A stretch of 64,000 nt of DNA, taken from the NCBI GenBank assembly GCA_020630975.1, contig JAHDID010000035.1, forward strand, positions 1 through 64,000, read 5' to 3'. The position numbers and the translations under genes are program-made. A model generated the notes under the pieces. That model was not told where the DNA came from, ran no database searches, and saw only the letters and a program-made list of their open reading frames with translations. Of the stretch, positions 8,501 to 16,558 are shown piece by piece; position 1 is the first letter of the stretch; the number at the start of each line of letters is the position of its first letter. This stretch comes from Verrucomicrobiota bacterium. Its GTDB lineage: Bacteria; Verrucomicrobiota; Verrucomicrobiia; Verrucomicrobiales; DEV007.

Positions 8501-10193
8501 GACGCTGCAGCCGGGGGCGTCTCTACCCGTGAGTCTAAAGCTGCGCTCGGAGGATCTGCTGAGCTATGGGGCTGGCGATATACCAAAGGTGCCGATCGGC
8601 TCTTTTCACCTGCAAGTCGGGCCCTCTTCGGCAGAGCTGAGTGAGCCCCTGCTTCTGAAGACGACGAAGGCTGCGGCTAAGGAGAAAGTACGGCTGCCAT
8701 TCCCAGAAGTAAGCTCTGCATCGAGTAAGGGCGATGCCGGACTAGGGGTGCCTGCCATGGAGCTGTCTCTGCTGCCGGTAGACACACTGGAGTCGGCAGA
8801 AAGTCTGATGACGGAAATCGCATCGCTGCGTAGGCCGACTCTGACCAAGCTGTCGCTACAGATCGATACCAGTGCCGAAAAGCTGCGTCAGACGATCGAT
8901 GGGTTTGGCGGGGGGCTAGTCGATAGCGGGATGCTGGCCAGCGAGGATGCTCTCCATGCTGCGATCAAGGGCCTGAATACCAACATCATCCGAGTCCGAG
9001 GTGAAGTGAGTGCCACTGGCGATGCCGAGCACAATCGCACAGTCCTCACTCGGGCCATGGCGATCAAACCCGATCTCGAGGTGTTGCTCTCCTTTTGGCA
9101 ACCTCGATCTGCAGAACACAGTGCTAATAACTACTGGCTGGAACCGGTGTCGGATGAGTCGCCATCGTACCAGCTGAAGCCCGAGCGAGAAGATGCATGG
9201 GCCGACGAGATCTTAGCACGGACCGAGGCCTATCTGGACTGGGGTGTGAATGTGAAGGTGCTCAGTCTCGAGTGCGGCATCAATACTGCGAAGTCCAGTC
9301 CGCAAAGCTGCTCGTGGGAGAGTGAGCGATTGGCCGTATTCATCGAGGAAAAACTACGCCCTAGACTGTTGGAGGCCGGGCTGGAGGCTATCCGGATAGC
9401 GGCACCTGATCTCACACACATCGGGCCCAATGCGGATCAGATCGATCGTTTTATCCCGACACTGACGAGCCCTGGTGTGGATATCGCGACTTATCAAATG
9501 TACGATAGCTACGCTAGTGTCGCGCCGGACTACATGGTCAATACGCTGCGCTACAAGACCATAGGGCTCGATGCGATGCGAGCTAGGCACTTCCCCGAGA
9601 AGCGGCTATGGATGACGGATACATCTGGCGCACACTGGTACACGGCCGATAGACACACCCATGGCTGGTCTCCAGATCTCGATGCCCACGGCAAAGCGAT
9701 AAAAGCGGCTAGATACCTACACATCTGTCTGACCGATGCCCAAGCCAACGCTTTTCTCTGGAAGGGACTGGTCGCTAGTGAGGCTCCCCCAAGTGTCGAG
9801 GAGTCGCTACTGAGAGATGGCTATCTGGATAAAGGCCTAGTGCTAGTCGCTGCAGAGGCCGGTGATGGGGAGGTGCAGGAGCTGGTGGAGCGGACCAAAA
9901 AGTTCTACACCTTTCGCCAGTATTCAGGCTTTGTGAAGCCGGGCTACCGCCGCATCCATATCAATTACCCAGAGTCTTTGCCAGTGGCGGCTTTTCTCAG
10001 TCCGGAGTCTGATACCGTGGTGGCGATCGTCATCAATGATCACCCTGAGGCGAGAGATATCGAGATGACAGCTCCAGGTGCTATGCGGCTTATCGGCTCA
10101 TTCCAGACGGATCGAAAGCGGAACTGTAGCCCCGTAGATGCCACGGCTGCGATGCCGCCTGAATCGGTGCGGACGTTTATTTTTACCAAGTAA
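5520..10193 (+). CDS. secreted three-domain glycosidase-like protein (GH26-like + GH3 + GH30-like), catalytic residues altered
   Basis: 1557 residues. The ATG at 5520 is chosen for its signal peptide (MNRGLASLLAAAVICLGICR); a purine-rich AGGAG lies about 15 bases upstream. Domains in order: residues about 30-270 GH26-like barrel (YLEIPFRMVWRPEDY, YHPGSIYYSWIG, KPVMLTQ); about 315-675 GH3 barrel (MTVEEKIAQL, LRWGQLDHTLGED, MTSDWLLRDVL); about 690-920 GH3 C-terminal alpha/beta domain; about 925-1035 Fn3-like GH3 domain; about 1095-1557 GH30-like barrel (TIDGFGGG, LWMTDTSGAH) with a beta-sandwich tail. At the expected catalytic positions I read Arg141 and Gln224 (GH26-like), Gln585 instead of the SDW nucleophile Asp (GH3), and CGI at the NEP site plus Asp1367 for the nucleophile Glu (GH30-like). 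It is therefore probably a binding or scaffold protein, or has changed chemistry. Confidence 0.75.
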   Translation: MNRGLASLLAAAVICLGICRGQDTDGRYVPSAGRTLVFVGGSAESIGGTREHRDGYVNNVDVPAGVSEIIELQSDRADLEPLRDKLDSLLLDRCIFHLRLDLSDSLVSALVDDQQPPVLVELAQCLADYPERAFYLEIPFRMVWRPEDYQIAFRRIFTFLRRNKLANISTIYSSAEPAELGHYDLYHPGSIYYSWIGSLYHQPVDVEAALDFAQRAEKPVMLTQVAADELTTEWLEEFFRWMGENGQQVRAFSYRYEGESVFSEKPDLETVWQAAIREPSMLSSRAKPYEHIGFPKELRPPAAPVAVQMHPYRDSSKDLTERVEDLLARMTVEEKIAQLICLPSPPWLLSREVLEARYPHGIGVIDSGHLSVEADAKQYLALQDYLTQHTRLGVPAIRQCEAAHGLLKDGAVSFPTPLALSCSWDVELVEQIYAHIAAEARARGIQQVVAPSMDLSRELRWGQLDHTLGEDVYLASQLATAMIRGLQGGGESEGFARDRVAAVARHLGGRSDPEGGIYGDPYQRERSDYFHTEISGYRQIFDKTQPAALIVGSNDLLGMAAMTSDWLLRDVLRKQLAYGGLIYSQRGSLESLGAEMVTTAIAAGVQIEFSRSKQPAFADLKEQLDTGQLSQSSLDTAVRAMLEHKFRLRLFDSTLPSVPLARVLANNEGLAHQAARQSLVLLENREAFLPLQSDQFKKIAVIGPNSDTCRLGSFSGTPVKTSSLLEAVTQIADSSVEILHAPGSIFALNDTNQSYKNLYLVKNANLAPISLNEPLIAEAVSLAERADVVILALGESEFSSRNSRGPAQPDQPIRLDLSESQKKLAEAILATGKPVVLYLAHGRPITLGHMRKRFRAILTGHFNGQATGRAAAEAIFGKYNPSGKLTVSWPTWTDLLPVYYNKPVSLSFEAEEGIGKNQSVAYPFGHGLSYTQYRYGQPSVSSDTLAREGDFVRVAFELENVGEREGTEIAQLYVTPLDDQGRRLTTELKAFSRVTLQPGASLPVSLKLRSEDLLSYGAGDIPKVPIGSFHLQVGPSSAELSEPLLLKTTKAAAKEKVRLPFPEVSSASSKGDAGLGVPAMELSLLPVDTLESAESLMTEIASLRRPTLTKLSLQIDTSAEKLRQTIDGFGGGLVDSGMLASEDALHAAIKGLNTNIIRVRGEVSATGDAEHNRTVLTRAMAIKPDLEVLLSFWQPRSAEHSANNYWLEPVSDESPSYQLKPEREDAWADEILARTEAYLDWGVNVKVLSLECGINTAKSSPQSCSWESERLAVFIEEKLRPRLLEAGLEAIRIAAPDLTHIGPNADQIDRFIPTLTSPGVDIATYQMYDSYASVAPDYMVNTLRYKTIGLDAMRARHFPEKRLWMTDTSGAHWYTADRHTHGWSPDLDAHGKAIKAARYLHICLTDAQANAFLWKGLVASEAPPSVEESLLRDGYLDKGLVLVAAEAGDGEVQELVERTKKFYTFRQYSGFVKPGYRRIHINYPESLPVAAFLSPESDTVVAIVINDHPEARDIEMTAPGAMRLIGSFQTDRKRNCSPVDATAAMPPESVRTFIFTK

Positions 10194-10291
10194 TCGGCTC
10201 TCTTGGCTTGATTTAAGCTGGCATACCCACGAAGAGCGTAGGATATGAAGACATCCCTTCTGTCTAATACTCTCACGCACACACATTCAGT

Positions 10292-12946
10292 ATGGAATCC
10301 GCTACCCCTGATGAACTGCCGACAAGCTTTGCGACGATACGTGAAGCGATCGATGCTTTGGGACCAAAGACAGCCTTTGATCGGCTGATAGCAGAGAATG
10401 ATAAGACCATCCTCTCATCGAACCTGAGCAATGGTCGCATCATCACCCGCGCGCGTAGCGCGATCTACCATGGGCTCATGCTGCACTGGGCCGAGCGCCG
10501 GCATCGTGAGCTAGGCTACGACCGGCCTTTCGCCGTGGTGGCTTTGGGAGGGACCGGGCGAGATGAGATCACGCCCTGCTCGGATACCGATTACGCGTTT
10601 TTGTTTGATGACTCGATCGAGGACAACAGCTTTCTCCGAGAGCTGCAGCGGGAGACGATCCACACCCGAGAGTTTCGAGAGGAGTATGGATTTGACGGGG
10701 AGATTTTGCCATTCAACTTCGATGACATCGCGGATCTGGATGATAAGCAGCTGAATTCATTTGGCGATATGAAGCCGATCTACGATCCCTCGGGTCTGGC
10801 TCCGAGATTTCGCAATCGGATCCAGGAGTCTTATGATCCGTTCGAGCATTTTCTATTCGTGAGCCGGGCCTGGCGCGATAGCTGGGGCGAGCTGGGCTCG
10901 AAAGCCGAGCAGGTAGATAGCTACAATATCAAGAGCGATGGACTGCGAGTCTTTTTAGCGGCGATCTGGACTCTGGCTGGGGAGACCTTTTGCCACAGCC
11001 ACGAGATCTACGAGCAGCTGGAGGATGCTCGAGTGCTTGATGCCTATCACTTTCTGCTCAGGCTCCGTGCTTTTGTGCATCTGAATAAGGGCACCCACAC
11101 AGCACCGCGGGCGGATGGTTCTCACCTCGAGGATGAGCTGAGTTTCGAGGATTTTTTGAGCCTCGAAAAGCTGGCCGGCGAGGAGTCCAGTGAGAAAGCG
11201 CGCTTCGAGTTTGCTAATGATGTGCGCGCACGTCTGATGACGCACCGGAAGCGGATCGATCAGTTCACCTGGGGAGTCATCGGTGGTCAGTTGCAACGGG
11301 GGCGTGCCATACGTCCAGGCAGCGGTATCGTCCTAGGGACAGGCGGTCTGCGGGATACGGCAGAGGATCGGGTGACAGCCTGGGATAGGAGCCGCGCAGC
11401 ACTGATGCTGCTGGTCGCGTCGCAGCGATATGGCACGCCTATCGATCCCTACAGTATGCGCACATCCTTCCGCCAAGCGGGCGACTGGCTGGTGCAGGTG
11501 CCTGAGCTGTCGACTCTATTCTATGAGCCTAGTGGCAGTCTCGCCGATTCATTGAAATTCCTTTCTCAGATCCCTGGAGCGATGGCTCGACTTTTCCCGG
11601 GGTATGATCACTTTGAGTGCTCGATCGATGAGCGGGTGCTGACTGAGCAGAAGTGCCTGCGTGGAGCGATGGTGCGTGAAAAGCTGCGTGCTCTCGAGTC
11701 TATGATCGAGGAGGGGCAAGCGATCGTGAATGCTGCCATCAACCCCAATGCACTGGAGAATCCTGGCGCAGAGACATCCACTTCAGTCGAGGCTGCACTT
11801 CTCGACGATAGCCAGTTGGCAGCGATTCGCCTGGCTCTCACCACCAAGCGACTGCCTTTGACGCCCGACGATCTTCAGGACCGGACGGACACCTCGCTGC
11901 CACTGTACGATCGATACTCTAGCGGATTTTCGGGATTGCCCCTAGGTGAGTACTATCGTGATTCTTTCAGAGATTGTGGATTTGATGGTGAGACGCTCAG
12001 TATGGTTGAGTTTTTGGTGCACCAGAGGGCGGCATTTAAAGTCTGCTCAGCGAGTGATCTGACTAGTGAAGAGCAAGTCGCAAAACTGCTGCAGTGCTGT
12101 GAGGGCGATGAGGGGCTATTGCGAACTCTATACGTGTTCACTATCTGCGATCGTTCGGGATGGAAATCCGAGGCTTCTTCACCCGCGCGCTGGTTTAATA
12201 TCCATCAGCTATACGACAAGGTCCGTATGGCTTTGAGACCTCAGTACGATCCGACAGAGCCTTTGTCCCGATCGGGATTCGATGCGGAGCAGATGGAGCT
12301 TTTCCATGACTTTGGCACGGACTTTCTACAGGGACGCTACCGCCTGCAGGTGATGAAATTCGCGAGCTATCTTTTCCGTCTCAAAGAGGATGAGGAGTTT
12401 GCACTACCGCCTCGTGTCTTGCCGCTCCGTATCGGCACCTCCGAGATCATTGGTATCGCCTGCCACGACTACCCAGGCATCGCAGCGACGATCAGTGGAG
12501 CTCTTAGCGAGAGTGGAATCCAGCTGAGCCAGGCGCGTCTGTTTTCGGCGAATAACCATGGTTTAGCCCTCAATCTCTACCATGTCTTGCCCGGTCAGGA
12601 TATCTCCGAGGTAGCTCCCGTCATCACTGAGGCGATCCAGAAGCGCGATTTCATCTCGCCCGAGCACGAAGACAGTGTGCCCAAGGTGGCCGACAAAGTA
12701 TCGATCGAGCCAATCTCCGAGCAGCTCTACCGGATACGGGCGGCGACTCAGGTCGGGCAGGTCAGCCAGTTGCTGTACTTTCTCACCTATCAAGCCTACC
12801 GAAGCCTAGGAGCAAACCTGCGAACCCTAGGGGCGAATACCACCAACCAGCAGGCACACGTGACAGTGACGATCGTACTGCCCACAGGTATCACCGCCGA
12901 GCATGCTGAGGAAGTGGTGAGTGGCTGGGGAGTGGGAGCTGGCTAG
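10292..12946 (+). CDS. glnD: GlnD-like nucleotidyltransferase with ACT domains and degenerate HD region
   Basis: 884 residues. The order matches PII uridylyltransferase: nucleotidyltransferase motif GGTGRDEITPCSDTDY (residues 86-101), the GlnD-type GTGGLRD block near 350, a helical middle, and two C-terminal ACT domains (IIGIACHDYPGIAATISGAL and LYRIRAATQVGQVSQLL). The metal-binding HD segment normally reading VDEH is IDER (Arg448), and I find no following HD doublet, so the uridylyl-removing activity is probably lost. In known GlnD the NT domain modifies PII in response to nitrogen status and the ACT domains sense glutamine. No PII or ammonium-transporter gene is in the window. No clear ribosome binding site precedes the ATG. 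Confidence 0.75.
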   Translation: MESATPDELPTSFATIREAIDALGPKTAFDRLIAENDKTILSSNLSNGRIITRARSAIYHGLMLHWAERRHRELGYDRPFAVVALGGTGRDEITPCSDTDYAFLFDDSIEDNSFLRELQRETIHTREFREEYGFDGEILPFNFDDIADLDDKQLNSFGDMKPIYDPSGLAPRFRNRIQESYDPFEHFLFVSRAWRDSWGELGSKAEQVDSYNIKSDGLRVFLAAIWTLAGETFCHSHEIYEQLEDARVLDAYHFLLRLRAFVHLNKGTHTAPRADGSHLEDELSFEDFLSLEKLAGEESSEKARFEFANDVRARLMTHRKRIDQFTWGVIGGQLQRGRAIRPGSGIVLGTGGLRDTAEDRVTAWDRSRAALMLLVASQRYGTPIDPYSMRTSFRQAGDWLVQVPELSTLFYEPSGSLADSLKFLSQIPGAMARLFPGYDHFECSIDERVLTEQKCLRGAMVREKLRALESMIEEGQAIVNAAINPNALENPGAETSTSVEAALLDDSQLAAIRLALTTKRLPLTPDDLQDRTDTSLPLYDRYSSGFSGLPLGEYYRDSFRDCGFDGETLSMVEFLVHQRAAFKVCSASDLTSEEQVAKLLQCCEGDEGLLRTLYVFTICDRSGWKSEASSPARWFNIHQLYDKVRMALRPQYDPTEPLSRSGFDAEQMELFHDFGTDFLQGRYRLQVMKFASYLFRLKEDEEFALPPRVLPLRIGTSEIIGIACHDYPGIAATISGALSESGIQLSQARLFSANNHGLALNLYHVLPGQDISEVAPVITEAIQKRDFISPEHEDSVPKVADKVSIEPISEQLYRIRAATQVGQVSQLLYFLTYQAYRSLGANLRTLGANTTNQQAHVTVTIVLPTGITAEHAEEVVSGWGVGAG

Positions 12947-12950
12947 GCTA

Positions 12951-13955
12951 CTACTCGCTGACTACCGTCTTTGGGAGATCGAGATTTTGGTGAGGCACTT
13001 CTTCTAGGAGTGCTGCTACCAGATTGGCATTGGTCTGGCCATCGATACGGGCACTATACTCCAGCACGATACGGTGCTGCAGCACTGGTGTGGCTATGGC
13101 ATCGACATCGTCGAAGCTGGCATTGATGCGGCCATTCATAAGAGCGCGTGCTTTCGCCGCAGAGGCGAGGCTGAGTGCCGCACGAGGGCTGGCGCCAAAT
13201 TTCACCTGATCGGCTATCTTTGACTGGCCGGGGTGAGTAGCATCTACCAGGCGCGCGATGTAGTTGGCCACGACATCGGGTAGATAGATCTCGCGCACGG
13301 CGTCGGTGAGCTGCTTCAGGCCGGCTGCGTCGAGCACCACATCGGCGCTGGGCTCCACGCCTAATTCCCTTTGATTGACGATGCGCTCTAGGGTCGATAC
13401 ATCGTTTCGGGTGACTTCTAGCTTAAACAAAAAGCGATCCAGCTGAGCTTCAGGTAGAGGGTAGGTGCCCTCCAGCTCGATTGGGTTTTGAGTCGCCAGA
13501 ACGAAAAACGGGTTGGGTAAGATGTGGCTATCGCCCAGCACGGTCACACGGCGCTCCTGCATAGCCTCGAGTAGAGCCGACTGGGTTTTGGGAGAGGCTC
13601 GGTTGATCTCATCGGCTAGGACGAGGTTGGCAAAAAGCGGGCCCTCCTGAAAGACGAAGCTGCGGCCACTCTCGGTCTCCTGCAGCACAGGGTTTCCAGT
13701 GATGTCCCCTGGGAGCAGGTCTGGGGTGAACTGGACACGCTTAGTCTCCAGCTGCAGTGTTTTTGCCAATCCTTTTACGAGCTCAGTCTTTCCCAATCCC
13801 GGTAGACCCTCTAGGAGGATGTGACCGCGAGCCAGCAGTCCGGTAACTACGAGATCGATCAGCTCTTCCTGGCCAAAAAGGATTTGGTTGAGAGAATCGG
13901 TGAGACGGGACACACTGTCCGCTAAAGAGGATACATCGCGGTCTTCGAGCGCCAT
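12951..13955 (-). CDS. MoxR-family AAA+ ATPase
   Basis: 334 residues from the ATG at 13955 (a GTG at 13970 would add five). Walker A is GLPGLGKTE, Walker B LVLADEINRA, sensor 1 FVLATQNP, and the arginine-bearing block GTYPLPEAQLDRF is typical of MoxR. It is a cytoplasmic chaperone-like ATPase that usually works with vWA-domain proteins encoded nearby (Bat-type). Here no vWA gene is adjacent; the nearest is the giant gene at 27.3-32.5 kb, so a partnership is only a guess. It converges on the glnD-like gene with four bases between stops. Confidence 0.88.
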   Translation of the reverse strand: MALEDRDVSSLADSVSRLTDSLNQILFGQEELIDLVVTGLLARGHILLEGLPGLGKTELVKGLAKTLQLETKRVQFTPDLLPGDITGNPVLQETESGRSFVFQEGPLFANLVLADEINRASPKTQSALLEAMQERRVTVLGDSHILPNPFFVLATQNPIELEGTYPLPEAQLDRFLFKLEVTRNDVSTLERIVNQRELGVEPSADVVLDAAGLKQLTDAVREIYLPDVVANYIARLVDATHPGQSKIADQVKFGASPRAALSLASAAKARALMNGRINASFDDVDAIATPVLQHRIVLEYSARIDGQTNANLVAALLEEVPHQNLDLPKTVVSE

Positions 13956-14101
13956 ATCGCTATACAACACGTCTCAGCAACGGTTGCAAAGCGAAAACCG
14001 CGAAATCATTGCAGAAATAGGGTTGATTTTTTTTAAAAATCATCAACTATTCCTGCTCGCCGATTCAGCCCTGTTTCGGCCATCCTAAATAGATTGTTAT
14101 C

Positions 14102-14353
14102 ATGGTAAAGATCAGACTCAGACGCGAAGGCTCAAAGGACCGTCCCTACTACAAAATCGTAGTGTGTGACCAGCGTGCTCGTCGCGAGGGCCCCTACATC
14201 GAGCAGATCGGCACTTACAATCCAATGACTAAGTCAGACGACAATGCTGTCATCGACTTGGAGAAAGCCGATAAGTGGATTGGTAACGGTGCTCAGCCAT
14301 CGGACACGGTGCGCAGCATCATCAAGAAAGCTCGCCAAGCTGCTTCAGCTTAA
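14102..14353 (+). CDS. rpsP: 30S ribosomal protein bS16
   Basis: 83 residues, normal length. It has the bS16 opening [36 protein letters not shown], and the C-terminal region [14 protein letters not shown]. It lies upstream of the KH-domain gene, a conserved neighbour pair in many bacteria (rpsP-khpA). No Shine-Dalgarno sequence is visible before the ATG. Confidence 0.95.
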   Translation: MVKIRLRREGSKDRPYYKIVVCDQRARREGPYIEQIGTYNPMTKSDDNAVIDLEKADKWIGNGAQPSDTVRSIIKKARQAASA

Positions 14354-14405
14354 GCACGGGCTTTTTTGAGTTGCAAAATCAGTCCAGTCCTGCTTGTCTA
14401 CAAGC

Positions 14406-14660
14406 ATGGAAGCAGCAGTGGCAGTACAGGAGTACCTCGAGTACGTGGTAGCGCAGCTAATCAAGCATCCCGAGGATGCTGGTGTGCTACACGGGAAAAA
14501 AGGTAGTCGTCACGTCTACCGCATTCGCCTCAATCCCGAGGACACAGGTCGTGTCATCGGGCGTAGTGGTAAGACCATAGGGGCAATCCGCAGTCTAGCG
14601 ATCGCAGCTGCACAGAAAAACGATCTCAAAATCGAGGTCGAGCTCGAAGAGCGCGAGTGA
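14406..14660 (+). CDS. khpA: KH-domain RNA-binding protein KhpA
   Basis: 84 residues from the ATG at 14406 (a TTG at 14394 is in frame). A single KH domain: GKKGSRHVYRIRLNPEDTG followed by the RNA-binding loop VIGRSGKTIGAIRSL. It belongs to the KhpA/YlqC family, which binds RNA, often with KhpB. Its place 52 bases after rpsP supports the assignment. Confidence 0.9.
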   Translation: MEAAVAVQEYLEYVVAQLIKHPEDAGVLHGKKGSRHVYRIRLNPEDTGRVIGRSGKTIGAIRSLAIAAAQKNDLKIEVELEERE

Positions 14661-14784
14661 TCAGTGTAGGGCTGCTACGCTTCCCTACGCCAATTTTTTC
14701 CTATCAGGGCCTAGGTATCGGCGCCTTTTAGATCAGCCGTACTCCGCCCCAATCACTGCTCGCGAGCGGTGCCGAAAGTGGGGA

Positions 14785-14819
14785 TTCAATAGGGTACAGT
14801 TTTCACTGAATAGGGTACA
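14785..14819 (+). repeat. 21-bp-step repeat array B (two units)
   Basis: Core TTCAATAGGGTACA at 14785-14798 and a variant beginning CTG at 14806-14819, 21 bases apart, spacer GTTTTCA. The spacer differs from that of array A at one base only. Confidence 0.85.
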
Positions 14820-14896
14820 ATTCGTTAAGGTTCGATTCCTCTTGGTGGAGAGGGTTTTATCTGAGGAGAAACTGTCGCTTTTTATTTTTCTTAAGT

Positions 14897-14924
14897 TTGA
14901 CAATCTCTGAGTGTTTTCTATAAA
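14897..14924 (+). promoter_or_regulatory. sigma70-type promoter
   Basis: TTGACA at 14897-14902, 16-base spacer, TATAAA at 14919-14924. It points toward the membrane-anchored hypothetical gene starting at 15054, which would have a leader of about 120 bases. Confidence 0.6.
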
Positions 14925-15053
14925 TATCGCTAACCCTCGGATGAAGTTCCGTAGTTTCCCGTCCCTCATAAGAACCTTAACCCTGCGTCCATCTGTCTTC
15001 TGTGCATTCTTTATCAGAATGCACCGCGCGCATGTGGACACTCGATTCACGGA

Positions 15054-16211
15054 ATGCGGACACAGCAAAAGATCTTTCGATGGCTCCTCTCTTTGAGGGA
15101 GCTGATTATCCCTACCTTAGGAGTGGCGATTTTGGCCTCTATCTTGGTGTCATTTAAAAGTCGCTCGAGTGAGATCTCGGCCGAGGTGGTGGTCGCCGAA
15201 GTCCAGAGCTCTGTGTATGAAGGTGGAGGTTTGCGGCAGGTGCCGGCGCCTCCCAGTGTTGCTGATATTCTAGTGGCAGAGAGTGCTGATGCAGGGGAGG
15301 AGCGTTCTTTGGATTTGCTCACTCAGGCGGCATTGGAGTCTAGTATCGCTTTGGTTAGCTCGGTGGCGACTAGTGCCAGTCCTGATGAAGGGGAGGATGG
15401 GTCGGACGCTACGTCTGAATCTCAAGGCCAGGCGGACTGGATCGATGAGAGCGAGATGATTTCACGACTGGCTATGGTAGAGGCTGATTTAGTCCGAGAT
15501 GAAATGGCTAAGCAAGATGAAGCAAGAAGGTTGGCAAAAGATGCTTTGGTAAAGAGCAACCCAAAGAAGCGGGTTAGGGTGATAGAAGAGGCGCCTGTAG
15601 AAGTGGTTCAAGGGCCGGATTCGGGATCTTCGATCGCCTCACGAGTTAATCGGATTTCCCCGCGGAGATTGGCTCGGGTCTATTACCCTGCTGAAGCTAT
15701 GGTATCAGAAGAGAAGGGCGGGCAGGGTCCAGTAGCCCGAGTCTATCCTGTCGAGATTGACGCAGAGCCGACTGTGGAAGATTGGGCAGGGGGAGAGGAT
15801 CTGGTGAGCTGGGAGGTGCTGGTACATAGTATGCGAGAGAGTGTGGCCACTGGTAGGAGCACTTCTGCACTAGACTTTCTCGCGGTGATCCATCGCAAAT
15901 CGCTCTCTGCTCAGGCGGATATTTCGGATATGAAAGCGGGGGATTTTCACACTTTTGTGCAGCAGTTGGGAGGTTTGGCTAGCCTCCAGGATGACTCTTT
16001 GGCAGTTGAGCTCGCTAGCTCTATCCCTAGTGCGAATCCTGAAAAGTCGAGCGAGCTGCGTATGCTGATGGCTAGGACCGCACTCAACGCTGACCGAGTG
16101 GCTGAGGCCGTGGCTTACCTAGGGGATATCGATGTACGATCTGGTGTCAGCTCGGATTTGGCTAGATTCGCCAAGACTGCAGTGGATGGTTATTTCAGCC
16201 AAGTGCAATAA
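15054..16211 (+). CDS. membrane-anchored hypothetical protein
   Basis: 385 residues, family not recognised. A basic start (MRTQQKIFRWLLSLREL) is followed by one membrane helix at about residues 17-34 (LIIPTLGVAILASILVSF). There is then a long acidic, Ser/Ala-rich, probably extended region to about 240, and a helical C-terminal domain (about 245-385) rich in Ala and Leu with TPR-like spacing. Likely anchored in the inner membrane with the bulk in the periplasm. It has its own promoter. No neighbour suggests a role. Confidence 0.65.
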   Translation: MRTQQKIFRWLLSLRELIIPTLGVAILASILVSFKSRSSEISAEVVVAEVQSSVYEGGGLRQVPAPPSVADILVAESADAGEERSLDLLTQAALESSIALVSSVATSASPDEGEDGSDATSESQGQADWIDESEMISRLAMVEADLVRDEMAKQDEARRLAKDALVKSNPKKRVRVIEEAPVEVVQGPDSGSSIASRVNRISPRRLARVYYPAEAMVSEEKGGQGPVARVYPVEIDAEPTVEDWAGGEDLVSWEVLVHSMRESVATGRSTSALDFLAVIHRKSLSAQADISDMKAGDFHTFVQQLGGLASLQDDSLAVELASSIPSANPEKSSELRMLMARTALNADRVAEAVAYLGDIDVRSGVSSDLARFAKTAVDGYFSQVQ

Positions 16212-16236
16212 GTATTCCTAAAGGTAAAAGAGCTTT

Positions 16237-16515
16237 TTACTCGATGACTTTGGGCATCTTGATCTGCTCATGGGCAGAGGCGGGGGCATTCTCCAGTACC
16301 TGCTCCTGAGTGAGTCTTCGCTCCGGTTGCTCAATGTCTGCGCGAACCACGTCGAATACAGGAGCGGCATGCGCTGTGGGCTCGATACCCTCGATATCGA
16401 TGCTGTCGAGCTGCTCGATATACTTCAGGATCTGTCCTAGCTGAGAGCCGTACTCGGCTATTTCATCAGCTGAGAGATCTAGACGAGCTAGGTGGGCGAC
16501 TTTTTCAATATCCAT
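16237..16515 (-). CDS. gatC: glutamyl-tRNA(Gln) amidotransferase subunit C
   Basis: 92 residues, typical GatC: KVAHLARLDLSADEIAEY at the start, LDSIDIEGIEPTAHAAP in the middle and a C-terminal NAPASAHEQIKMPKVIE. It stabilises the GatAB amidotransferase that converts Glu-tRNA(Gln) to Gln-tRNA(Gln). gatA and gatB are not adjacent here. It follows the AhbB-like gene on the same strand, with 43 bases between them. Confidence 0.92.
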   Translation of the reverse strand: MDIEKVAHLARLDLSADEIAEYGSQLGQILKYIEQLDSIDIEGIEPTAHAAPVFDVVRADIEQPERRLTQEQVLENAPASAHEQIKMPKVIE

Positions 16516-16558
16516 AGCGTGGCAAATTTGGTCTGGATAGATAGCTCAAATCATTCAA

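Larger units (their letters stand above)
14661..15053. other. 393-bp intergenic region
   Basis: No convincing gene. It holds repeat array B near 14785-14819 and a strong-looking promoter near 14897-14924 serving the next gene. A minus-strand open frame across 14733-15068 has no recognisable protein character. Confidence 0.6.

Noticed and set aside
14733-15068. 111-codon minus-strand open frame in the intergenic region with array B
   Set aside because: Low-complexity Arg/Leu/Ser composition, it covers the repeat array and the promoter at 14897, and no ribosome binding site is seen.
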